Assembly: GCF_017916325.1 (NCBI RefSeq)
Contig: NC_090137.1
Coordinates: 307,270 to 371,269, forward strand
Source of the DNA: Leishmania martiniquensis
Lineage: Eukaryota; Euglenozoa; Kinetoplastea; Trypanosomatida; Trypanosomatidae
Direction of reading: 5' to 3'
Length of the DNA: 64,000 nucleotides
How positions within the stretch are numbered: the stretch's first letter is position 1; every line of letters starts with the position of its first letter. Below are positions 44,390 to 53,677 of this stretch, piece by piece. Under the pieces are notes generated by a model. It did no database searches. It worked only from the letters and a program-made list of their open reading frames with translations, and was not told the DNA's origin. A program made the translations under genes and the position numbers.

Positions 44390-47300
44390 GGACGTCCCTC
44401 CTCTGTACGCATGGACGTGGGGCGTGCGCGGGCATATCTCTCTCCCCCCTTGTCTCCTTCCTCCGAGGGGATTGGCTTCGTGTGCAACAGCGCTGGAGAT
44501 GGGGCAGTGCGCACCGCCTCCGCTGTGCGAGGAGGGAGGGGCGAGGGAAGAGGAAGGTGATGGAGGGGGAGCCAAAGGGTGGCTGCTGATAAGCAGCGGC
44601 GCTCGGGCGAGGCGCGCGGCGCAGTTCAGTAGAGGCAACTTTACAGCGGGGAAAGAAGATGCGGATAGCGGCCGTAAGGGCGGCCGCTGCTGCCGTGGCT
44701 GCTGCGGATGTCCTCAAGTCACTCCGCGTCTGCACCGTTTTCGTTGGCCGCATTTTCCGTTTTGATTTCATTTTCTGGACTTTTCACCGCAATAACGCAT
44801 AGCCGGGGAGGGGTGAGAGGGAAGGGGGACTTGCAAGGGAGCTGACGCAACGGCTATGCAATACGATGGCGGGTAGGGCAGCAACGATGCGCGCCGACGC
44901 CGTCTACTCCTCCCTCTCCCATCCCTTCCGCTCCCCCATTACAGCATGAGGCGCTACTCACCCTCTCACGCTTTTACAGAGACTTCAGTCACGATCCTAC
45001 GCGCATATTAGATGCTTCAACAGCACACGAATGAGCTGAGGACTGCCGACTGGCATTCCTTCCTTACCTGCCGCCTATATATATGCTCTGTGGTGAGGGT
45101 GCGCTCTGTGGCCAGTGAATGCCCACAACACGCGCTCGCTCGCCCCTATTCCCCTCCTCCGCTTCTTCAGCCTTGAGCCAATGCGTGGGAGCCGCAGACG
45201 CTGCGGAACGGCGCGGCTTCCACCGCAGCCCTCATGGCACATTCCACGCATCTCAGTCCCTTTCGTCCCTCTCTTCCTCATACACTCTCTCTCCCTCCAT
45301 AACGGTCTGTTCCCGGCAGTAATGTGGTGCGTGCGGTGGTGAATCTCACAGTGCAGAGAGAGCCCTGCCTCGGTGAGGCTACGAATGGCCTGCCCCGAAA
45401 GACGAGCTGTGCATGGGCCTCCCGCGCATGGCCCAGTCTTATAGGGCTTCACGTTCCCTGAGGTCAGCTGCGAGCACACCCGCTGCCGATGACATCCAAG
45501 ACGGCGAGGGGGACGGCCGCCCTCCGCGCATGTGAATTCTGCTGGCCGATGATACCGTCTCCAAAAGCTGCTGAGAGTGGAGGTGTCCGGGGAGTGCGTG
45601 CATCCGTCTCGAGCAGTCCGCCCGCGGCACCTTCGTGGAAGGTGTCCACGCCTGCTGTCAGCGGAGAACGCGGGCGCTGCCTGCAGAGAAACTGTGGTAG
45701 GCCTGGGTAAGGGCGCATGGATCGCACCGCCTTCAGAGAGCTCCATCGCGAAGAGGCCTACACAGAGGAAGATCTGTGGGCGCTCTTGTCTATCGCTTCC
45801 TTCTCCTGGAGGCAGCTGAGTGCCGGCAGGGCGCTGTCGTAGGATGGCCAGAAAGCTTGTGCCAGGCGCATTCGGCACCTAGCATCAACACTCAAGCGGG
45901 CAGATGCGCTGCAGACCGCGACGTGCGCAGCCACTGCGGAGTTTTCAGCGGCGAACGGCCCGCAGATTCGGCTTTTCGGCGGCGTTCTCATCTGGAGGGG
46001 GCACAACGGGCACAGTCCCCAGCCATCTCGGGCTGCTGGAACGCCCGATTTCCGTCGTGCAGGATATATGTCTACCGCCCGTGTCGCTGTTTCCTGCTGG
46101 ACAGCATGACCCCACGGCCTCCCCTCCCCCTGACCCCTTACTTCCCCCAAACCTTCAGAGTTGGTCCCGCGAAGTCACCTCAGTCTCGCACACGCTGCAG
46201 GTCCTCCTTGTCACGGTCTCGATGATGTGCGGCGCTGCATGTGTGGGAGGGAGGGCGAGGAAGTGCACACTACCCAAACCGTAACGGGATGCCTTTGACT
46301 TCCTTCGCTCCGTGCAGCGCCGCTTTCGTGTGGGCGCCCCTTCGGGCCTGGCGCTTTATGGTGAGCAGACGTGTGGGAAAGCCGAGGGGTGGGGTGGGGT
46401 AGGGGGGAGTGAGGCGGTGGAGCAGGAGAGAGAGGGAGAGAGAGAGCACCTGCAGCAGCAGCAGCAGCAGATGTGGGGCGTCGCGAAGATGACGGGCTCA
46501 GAAACGATCGGAGGTGTGGGCGCCTCTCTCTGTGTGCGTGATGACTTGCCGACTCACCTGGTGCACTGGCGAACTCAGGCGCTGCCATCAGCATTCTGAT
46601 GGCCACCGCCCAGTCAGACAGTCACACCGTGCGCGTGTGTGTGTGTGTGAGGGAGAGGAGCGGGCGTACGTGAGACTGTGCCTACGCTGCAAATCGGGCA
46701 ACAAGCGTGGCCTCCACGCCGAACGGTCTCACCAGCCGCCCAGTGAGGAAGTCGCTGAGGGCCATCGCCGAATACCAACACCCACGCGAAGGAAAGTCCG
46801 CGCAGAGGGAAGCGCGGAGGAGCGGAGGGGAGAGGGGAGTGCACCAGAGCGGCTACGGGTGCAGTACGGCTCCACGCTCCTCTGAAATATCTCTTCGCAT
46901 GCCTACTGGTGTCGACGGGCTGCTCATGGCGGACGGCGTCCCCCCTCTCTCGCCTTTTGCTGCCCCGCGTTGGTGTCTGTGGGCGCAGCGTTACCATTCG
47001 TCTACGCCACAGACTCCTCTTCGTGCTCAGCCGCTCTTGTCGTGGCAACAACTGCGTTCTCTTCGCTCGCATATAGCTGGCGCGGGAGTCTTTGCTCGAG
47101 CCGCGCCTGCAGCCACGCCCTCACCCCGGGCAAAGACTGTGGCGCGCAGGTGTTGTCATGGCTGCGTTTGGGGTGGCATGTGCCCGGCGCGTGCCTCAGG
47201 GGAGGGGGCTTCCATGCAGAGGCCAGCGCATGCTTCTTCACTCTCAGGCTGCAACCGCTCTACCCAATTTTGTCCCCCACGCTCTTGATGCTCTCGCTCC

Positions 47301-47572
47301 GGTCGGTATGGACACCGGCGGCGCAGTGATTCCCACGTTATGCACAGCACAAGGGTGTGGGCGTGCGCATGTATGGTGAGCTCTGCGGGCCCACTGCCAC
47401 CGTTGCCAGTCTTCCTGTCGCCTACGTGCACATCTCTTCTTCCTTTCCGAAGGGCTCCGCCTGCCACATCTCTCTTTGGTCAGCGCTCGCTCGACGCGGT
47501 CGTGGGCGACCATGCCGCACTTTTGCCTCCACGGCGCGGCTACTAGACCATCGGAGGTGCGCGAGAGTCTCG
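44390..47572 (+). other. Long gene-poor intergenic stretch
   Basis: 3.2 kb without a convincing gene. Open frames up to 267 codons (minus strand, 45075-45878) and 193 codons (plus, 46707-47288) have no recognisable domain. A G/A-rich run with CAG repeats lies near 46390-46475, and a GT run near 46636-46650. The middle part (about 45340-46080) lacks pyrimidine tracts and may be a retroposon remnant. The length is unusual for this window, where most gaps are 0.5-1.3 kb. Confidence 0.5.
45300..46100 (+). mobile_element. Possible degenerate ingi/L1Tc-type retroposon remnant
   Basis: On the plus strand, near 45920-45975, one frame reads 'DVRSHCGVFSGERPADSAF'. This resembles the RNase H block 'SHCGVxxNExAD' of kinetoplastid non-LTR retroposons. 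A little upstream in the same frame is 'GALVYRF', similar to the 'GAGALVY' start of that domain. Frames are broken on both sides, as expected of DIRE-type relics. This is one motif, so the call is tentative. Confidence 0.25.
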
Positions 47573-48412
47573 ATGCAACGCCCGCCGCACCGCACCACCA
47601 GCTCATCCCTTCCATCGCCACTCACCAGCGAGGCATCTTGTGTGGCGCCATCTGCCGCAGCCTCGCCTAGTCAGGGCCACCGCCGCTGTGGGGCAGCAGC
47701 GATGCCGTCTGCCGAGATGGGGAGGTGCATGCCGCCGGCGCCGCGGTCGAGAAAGGGAAGCTGGATGACCAGTCCGTCGAGGACTATGCGACTGACTCTA
47801 AGTTGCCGCCGCTGACGTCAGACAGCCTCCTGACAGACGAAGTGGCGGCCATTGCGGCCCGCGTGGAGATAAATGAGTCTGTGAAAGTCATGTGCGGCAC
47901 GGAGACCGCCTTGCCGAGCGCGTCAGCGCCGCCATGGTGGCCCTTCGGCCCTGCGCATGCGGGACATGAAGGCGTCCGCAGCCTGGCTTAGCTACCATGC
48001 ACGCGCCGCATTGAGTTGGTCGCAGCGCTCACTGGAGCAGCTACTCCTGCAAGCGGTTGCCCTCAACAATGCGTTGGTGGCCACCCGCACGCACCTCCTC
48101 CGGCAGCATCACCACAGCCAAGAGTTCCAGGCTCGACATCGCGATCGCCAGGAGGCTGTCATGCAGCTGCAGGCGGACATCACCTACTACCAGGGGCCCT
48201 TACAGGCTGAGTTGGCGCGCCGCGCTAGCTTGCAGGAGGAGCTGTGCCTTCGCGGGCAGGAGAGGGGCCTCCTCGATCCCGACGACCACAACCCACTGAA
48301 GGCGGACCTGGCGCTGTTGCTCGCGGAGCGCGAGTGGCCTTCTCAAGAGCTCAAGAGGGACGCAGACACTGTCCTGGACTCTCTGCGGTTCATATCGATG
48401 GCTCTCAAATAA
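47573..48412 (+). pseudogene. Broken helical/coiled-coil gene of unknown function
   Basis: Protein-like sequence runs through changing frames. ATG 47573 ('MQRPPHRTTSSSLP') starts in frame 2. Frame 1 carries 'EKGKLDDQSVEDYATDSKL' to 'VEINESVKVMCGTE' (about 47750-47900). Frame 3 carries 'DRLAERVSAAMVALR' (about 47910-47955). Frame 2 resumes at 'LRMRDMKASAAWLSYHARAAL' and stays open to the stop at 48410-48412. The last part (about 150 residues) is a long amphipathic helix region. Each change equals a one-base loss. Three losses within about 300 bases suggest a real pseudogene, but assembly deletions would look the same. If frame 2 alone is expressed, the shortest product is 151 residues from 47957. 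I do not recognise the family. Confidence 0.55.
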
Positions 48413-49153
48413 GACTGAGCTCCTGCACCCACACGAAGAGCGCGTCACCGCGAAGTGTGTGTGTGTGTGTGGCGGTGGGCTGTTGCTGGCATCTGCCTCT
48501 GCACACTGGCGCAGGTGGAGGGGCTGTAGTCTCGCCCGGCTGTGCCATCCCCTCCCCTTCCTCCCCTCCCTCCTCTCCCTCCCACACCCGACTTCACCTC
48601 GACTCTGCTCCACCTCTGTTGCGTTCGGCATTTCCCTTTCTCATGTGCACTGTTCGCCACGCGCAGTGTTGTATGGCGCGTTGTGCGCCGCGTGCGATGC
48701 AGAGCGTCACGCAGATAAACAAACCTTCATGTCTTGGGATGGCGGCGACTCTCGTCCTCAGCCAGCAGCGTACACGCAGCCCTCTCCATTCTCCGTTCTT
48801 CCAACACTGGCGTGTACGCGCACCGGCCCGCCCGCTCACCGAAACTTTCTTCTCGCGTGCGCGTGCTCGCCATTCACCGCCTCCTCTCCTGCCGCTCGTG
48901 GGCGGCCCGGCGGGCGGGAGGGGGCCCCTTTCGCATTTCAGCGGCTGCGCTTATGGCGAAGAGATGAAGGTGACAGACGCGCTCTGTTGCGGTTTCCTGA
49001 CAGTGCCGGCTGCCAAGCACTCTGCTTGGACGCGGCTGAAGCTGCTGCTTGCTGATGCAGCCGCCGCACCTGACACCCTCTCTCTCCCCCCCTCATCCCC
49101 CACGCAAGCACACATACACAACACACAGCACACAGCACGCAAAGGGGGGCCAA
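48413..49153 (+). other. Intergenic region
   Basis: No gene seen. A pyrimidine tract (about 49076-49100) with AG at 49107-49108 precedes the CFAP58 start. An in-frame ATG at 49055 lies before this tract and would be spliced away. Confidence 0.6.
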
Positions 49154-52009
49154 ATGAACGCCTCTTCGCGTGAGGGTGGTGGGGAAGGCGACACCGCAGA
49201 GCGGAGCTCAGTTGCCCGAAGAAGCTCCAGCGCTGCGGCGAACCCCGCCACCACGACGGAGTCGAGCTCCCCACTCTTCACAGCGGCCGAGAACGCGGAG
49301 TTCCAGGCGATCGTGGCGGAGTGCAAGACTTTCGAGGACTGCGAGCGGCAATATCAGGCGGTGCTCATGACGCTAGAGGGAGACGATGTCCTTGACAGGT
49401 TCCGCGTCGAGTACGACGGCCTCCACAGCTCCCTGCTGCGCAGCCACGAGGGAGAGGGCCGGTTGCTGCGCAAGTGCGCCGACCTGCAGAGCGACATCGA
49501 GGCCTGTGCGGAGAAAGCGATCGCGGCGGCTGAGCTGACCCTGGGCGATCGTGACACGATTGCTAATCTCAAGGCTGAGACGGAGCGCACCTCCCGGCGG
49601 CTGGTGCAGGTGAAGGAGAAGGAGGCACAGCTGAAGGAGGCGGTGACCGCGCTCAAGCGCGAGATTGCTGAGCAGCAGGCGAAAGCGCAGGATCCGATCG
49701 ACTTACCCGCGCAGGAGGCCGCCCTACACAGCCTTCGGCGCCTCCACGAAACACTACAGAGGGAGGACGAGCAGCTGACACAGCAGCTGCGTAGCGCTTC
49801 TCTGGACGCGGCCGCCACACAGCGGCGCATCACCGCGCTCGTGAACAGCAACTCCGCCAATACCGCTGAGCTCGATCGAGTACGCGAGGCCATCTCGAGG
49901 ATGGAGGAGGAAGCGCAGATGGTGCTGGCAAGTAAGGCTGTGAAGGAGCAGGAGTTGCGGGCAGTGCGGGACACGATTGCCCGCCGGCTCGCGTACCACA
50001 TATCTCAGCAGCACACCCTCGACGCGCTAGGCGAGGACCACGAGCGCAATGGACAGGAGCTGCGCGACGTCAAGCACGAGGAGACGCGACTGACCGAAGA
50101 GTACCAGGGTGTTTGCCGCCAGCTGCAGCATGTCAACACGGCTCTGCAGGAGTGCAACGAGGAGAACGATCTGTGGCAGCGGCGTGTGCACGAGAAAGCG
50201 GCGGAGCTGCAAGCACATCAAGCCTCCATCGCCTCCGTGCACAAACGCTGCCTCAAGACACAGAAAGTCGTCGAGGCGCTGCAGCGGCGCAACGCCGTTG
50301 CGGAGGAGCGAAAATCGGAGCAACTCGAGAAGCAGCGCGAGGCGGTAGAGCAGTTGAAGAGTGAAGAGGCCGCGCTCGCCCGCGCGAAGCAGGCGGCGCG
50401 CACCGCCACGCAGACGGCGGCGTCTGTCAGAGAGGAGGTCAACCTCCTCCAGCAGCACATCACGGGCGAAGCGGCTGAGCAGCAGCGCAATGCAACGTGG
50501 CTCGCGGCGAAGAGGGGGCATCTTCGGCTACTGGAGAGTGTGCTCATGTCTGTTGAAGAGCACATTCAGCAGACGCGCCATGAGGTGTACGTCGTGGCGC
50601 AGGAGGCAGAGACTAGCGAAGCAAGCGCGAAGAAATACGCGTTCGCGTGCGCGCATCTTCTCAGCGACATTGAGCATAAAGATGCCGAGCTGGCCCAGAG
50701 CGAGGAGAGGCTAAAGGAGGTGGAGGCGCGCATCGAGCAGCAGCAAGCACTGCTCGAGTCGATGGTAGCGGAGCGCAACACATACATTGTGCACTACGAC
50801 CAGCTCAAGCACGGCCTTAGCGAGCAGCAGCACGAGTTTGCGTTGCTGCTCGCCAAGGTACAAGCTATGCGCAGCGCCATCCAGAAGCACGATAAGGATG
50901 TGAAGCTTGAGCTCGAGCGAATCCAACTACTGCGACAGCAACATGAGGAGCTCGAGGCGCACGTGGTCGACTACCAGCGGCGGGCTAGCAAAAAGCAGCG
51001 GTGCGCTGATGCGCTGGGGCAAGAAGTACGGCAACTTCGCGCGGTTCTCAGCGACGCGGCGGCTGAGACGGCCCGGCAGCAGCGCCGCTGCCGCGACGTT
51101 GTGCACGAAAGGGACATCCTCGAGCGTCAAGCGACGGACCGCGCCACGGAGCTGCATGCGCTGTACGAGCGGGCCCACACCCAACAGACCCTCCTGCAGC
51201 ACCACGAGGGTTTCTACAATGACCACACCCAGCAGCTGGAGCACCTCGAGTACCAGACGGCGCGGTTTGCGCAGCAGCTGGAGCAGATGCGCATGTTTGT
51301 CGCTCGTCTGCCGGAGTTGCGCGTGCTCTTGAACAACGCAGCGCGTGAGCTGCAGCGTGAAAAGGTGCGGGTGCGGGCGCTGCTGGATGACGCGGGCCAC
51401 GCCGTTAACGTGCATCCATATCACGAGCTGGCATCGGCAGAGCCAGAGGCGTACGCACTGCTGAAGCGCGTGCAGAAGCTGCAGCGGGTCCTTGTCCAGC
51501 GGCATAATGAGCTGGAGGAGAAGGAGGCGGCTATCCAGTCGGTGGAGCAGCGCTATATGAAGGCCAAAGCCACCGTCGCACACCAGCCTGGGCCGGAGAT
51601 TGTGGAACAGCTGACTGCGCATCAGCAGAACCTAATCAAGAGGAACCAGCAGATGCGGCAGATGCAGGAAGCCCTTGAGTTCTTCAGGTCGCAGACCGAC
51701 CAGTTCAAGGCCAGGCATGACGTACTGCGGGAGCGCCTGGCGGACATGGGCAAGACGTACGCGGCGGCGCGGGCGGAGGAGGAGAGGCGCTCTAGAGTGG
51801 GCAACTTCACAGGCGTCAACTCCACCGCGCCGCACCCCGAGTCGCCATTAGCGGCAGATGAGCTCGCTGTATACCACGGCTTCGTGGCGCCTCCGCGCTC
51901 AACGACGAGTGCCACCACCCACGCTGCCATCGCTCTCTCTACCACCCCCGGTGAGGGAGTAGACCTGCCATCCGAGGGCCCCCACCAGAGCGCGGCGCAG
52001 CTTCAGTGA
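49154..52009 (+). CDS. CFAP58: Cilia- and flagella-associated protein 58 (CFAP58/CCDC147 family)
   Basis: 951 residues, nearly all coiled coil from about residue 60 to 900. Landmarks of the family are in order. 'DRFRVEYDGLHSSLLRSHEGE' matches 'FRIEYEKLHRALKKSHESE'. 'ERDILERQATDRATELHALYER' matches 'ERDILGSQLVRRNDELALLYEK'. 'NVHPYHELASAEPEAYALL' matches 'NVHRWRKLEASDPSAYELI'. 'HQPGPEIVEQL' matches 'RQPGPEAAEQL'. Human CFAP58 is 872 residues. In other organisms it is an axonemal protein needed for flagellar assembly and midpiece structure. The N-terminal 60 and C-terminal 60 residues are low complexity. I chose ATG 49154 because the polypyrimidine tract and acceptor lie between it and the earlier ATG 49055. 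Confidence 0.9.
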   Translation: MNASSREGGGEGDTAERSSVARRSSSAAANPATTTESSSPLFTAAENAEFQAIVAECKTFEDCERQYQAVLMTLEGDDVLDRFRVEYDGLHSSLLRSHEGEGRLLRKCADLQSDIEACAEKAIAAAELTLGDRDTIANLKAETERTSRRLVQVKEKEAQLKEAVTALKREIAEQQAKAQDPIDLPAQEAALHSLRRLHETLQREDEQLTQQLRSASLDAAATQRRITALVNSNSANTAELDRVREAISRMEEEAQMVLASKAVKEQELRAVRDTIARRLAYHISQQHTLDALGEDHERNGQELRDVKHEETRLTEEYQGVCRQLQHVNTALQECNEENDLWQRRVHEKAAELQAHQASIASVHKRCLKTQKVVEALQRRNAVAEERKSEQLEKQREAVEQLKSEEAALARAKQAARTATQTAASVREEVNLLQQHITGEAAEQQRNATWLAAKRGHLRLLESVLMSVEEHIQQTRHEVYVVAQEAETSEASAKKYAFACAHLLSDIEHKDAELAQSEERLKEVEARIEQQQALLESMVAERNTYIVHYDQLKHGLSEQQHEFALLLAKVQAMRSAIQKHDKDVKLELERIQLLRQQHEELEAHVVDYQRRASKKQRCADALGQEVRQLRAVLSDAAAETARQQRRCRDVVHERDILERQATDRATELHALYERAHTQQTLLQHHEGFYNDHTQQLEHLEYQTARFAQQLEQMRMFVARLPELRVLLNNAARELQREKVRVRALLDDAGHAVNVHPYHELASAEPEAYALLKRVQKLQRVLVQRHNELEEKEAAIQSVEQRYMKAKATVAHQPGPEIVEQLTAHQQNLIKRNQQMRQMQEALEFFRSQTDQFKARHDVLRERLADMGKTYAAARAEEERRSRVGNFTGVNSTAPHPESPLAADELAVYHGFVAPPRSTTSATTHAAIALSTTPGEGVDLPSEGPHQSAAQLQ

Positions 52010-52348
52010 CGGCGAAGTCGCTGAGTGCACAGGCCCTTCTCACTCAATGCGCCACCGCACCCCTCCCCGTCGGCGTTGTCCTTCTGCGGGCGCCTTGCGC
52101 ACGATGTACACTTTTGGTTTTCCCCTCCGGCACTGCGTGGTGGAGGGTGTGCACTTTCGCTCCTCTCCCCTTACTTCCCCCTTCTCACAGCGCCAGCAGC
52201 TGCGCCTCACACGCGTCTGAGAGGGCGGCGGGCCGTGACGCTCTGACCTGTTTTAGCCCTCACGTGCGCTCTCGCTGCCACGGGGCCCGCCCGACGAGGG
52301 GCCGGGTGGGGGAGAGGTGTGCGCGTTCCGGTGCACATGTACGCTATA
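52010..52348 (+). other. 3' flank of CFAP58
   Basis: No gene seen. Pyrimidine-rich sequence runs up to the SIDER2-like element. Confidence 0.5.
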
Positions 52349-53005
52349 CAAATTCTCTTATGCTCTTGTTCGACCGCGACTTTCTGTGCTCCCGATGGCG
52401 GGGGTGGGCGGAGGCCCCTCAGCACGCGGCGCCGGGGCCCAGGGCCCCCACTCTGTGTGGAAGCCAAGCAGCTCTCCTGTCTCGCCCACTGCCTAGCGGC
52501 TTCTGGTGGCTACCCACGATTGACTGCCTACGAGGCGGACAGGCGAGAGCGAGTCGTGGGTGCTGATGTCTTCGGCCGAGTGGCGGAGTGCGCTGCGTCG
52601 GAGCGACCCGAGACGGTGCACACGTTTGCACCGCCCGTGTGGCAGGCATCGCGCCAGCGCCGCTCGACCCTATCTCGCCCGCCTCTGACTGCCTGCTGGT
52701 GTAGGGATCCCGCACCACACCCCGGAGGGGGACTGCACCACGTGCCGACCGTCATTGCGGGAGCGGCTGCGAGGCAGCGTGCATGGCGGGTGGTGCGTGG
52801 GCAGAGCTTGAGGTGGGGTGGTGATGGTAGTGCCTAAATGGCTGAGTGGTGGTGGGGGGAGGCGTCGCTGCAGCGCGTGTGTGTACCGCTCCTTCGCACC
52901 CCCACGCGATGGGGAGGACGTGTGAGTGGGTCGGGCAGTCGAGCAGGGGTGCGGCCCGTTAGTGCCGTGCCGCAGCGGAAGAGGATACGCTTCGAGCGAA
53001 GCGAA
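52349..53005 (+). mobile_element. SIDER2-like degenerate retroposon, copy B
   Basis: Second copy of the 657-bp element at 24521-25177, in the same orientation, with the same left edge (CAAATTCTCTTATGCTCTTG). It diverges only after the shared 'AGCGAAGCGAA' at the right edge, where an A-rich run follows (53003-53020). The flanks of the two copies are unrelated, so this is an element-level repeat and not part of a larger duplication. It sits in the probable 3'UTR of CFAP58. Confidence 0.65.
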
Positions 53006-53677
53006 AAAAGTCAAAGGAAAATTTACGCGGATGACTCGCCAAGCCCGGCCGCGATGTCCCCTCACCGGGACCGAGAGAGCAGCGGTATGGCGATGTGCTG
53101 TGAGGGCCGCCTTCGCGCAGGGTGTGAGGGTGAGCCGCATGACAGCCAGCAAGGGCTTGAGCACCGACGGCGGGCTTCCACAGCTACCGTGTCATCACTG
53201 TGCGTACACAGGCGCACCATCCGTAGTCTCTTGCCTCTCTCGCTCTCTTCCCTTGTGGCCCTCAATCACTGCTTTGCTCTCCCCGCTGACGGCCGCCACG
53301 GGACCTCAGCCGGCTGTGTTGCCTGCTGCCGTTTCGCCCGCTCACTCATACATCGCTTCACCTCCTCTGTCTGCAGACACCAAAGGCCTCTGCACACACG
53401 AGCACATCAAAAAAGAGGAACGAGTCGGTGTTCGACGCGCGTGTGCGTGCGGATCTTCCCCTCCTTCCACCCCCTCCCCTCGCATACAGATACACACACG
53501 CACAGGCAGCGACATCTCACCCCACCAGGTGGCGGGGAGCGGCCTGTACACGGTCCTTTCCTCTCCTCTTTGCGTTGCCGCTGAGAGGCCATCTTGAATT
53601 GCAGCGTGCGCACGAAGTGGTGCCGCTTCTGCTCCTCTGGCGTCGTCTTTCCGTAGCGTCTTCCCGCCGCTTCTATC
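53006..53677 (+). other. 5' flank of HSP78
   Basis: No gene seen. There are pyrimidine tracts at about 53551-53577 (AG at 53584-53585) and about 53627-53653, upstream of the start at 53678. Confidence 0.6.

Noticed and set aside
45068..45085. TATATATA-like string as a promoter
   Set aside because: Protein genes of these organisms are not transcribed from individual TATA promoters, and nothing downstream is gene-like.
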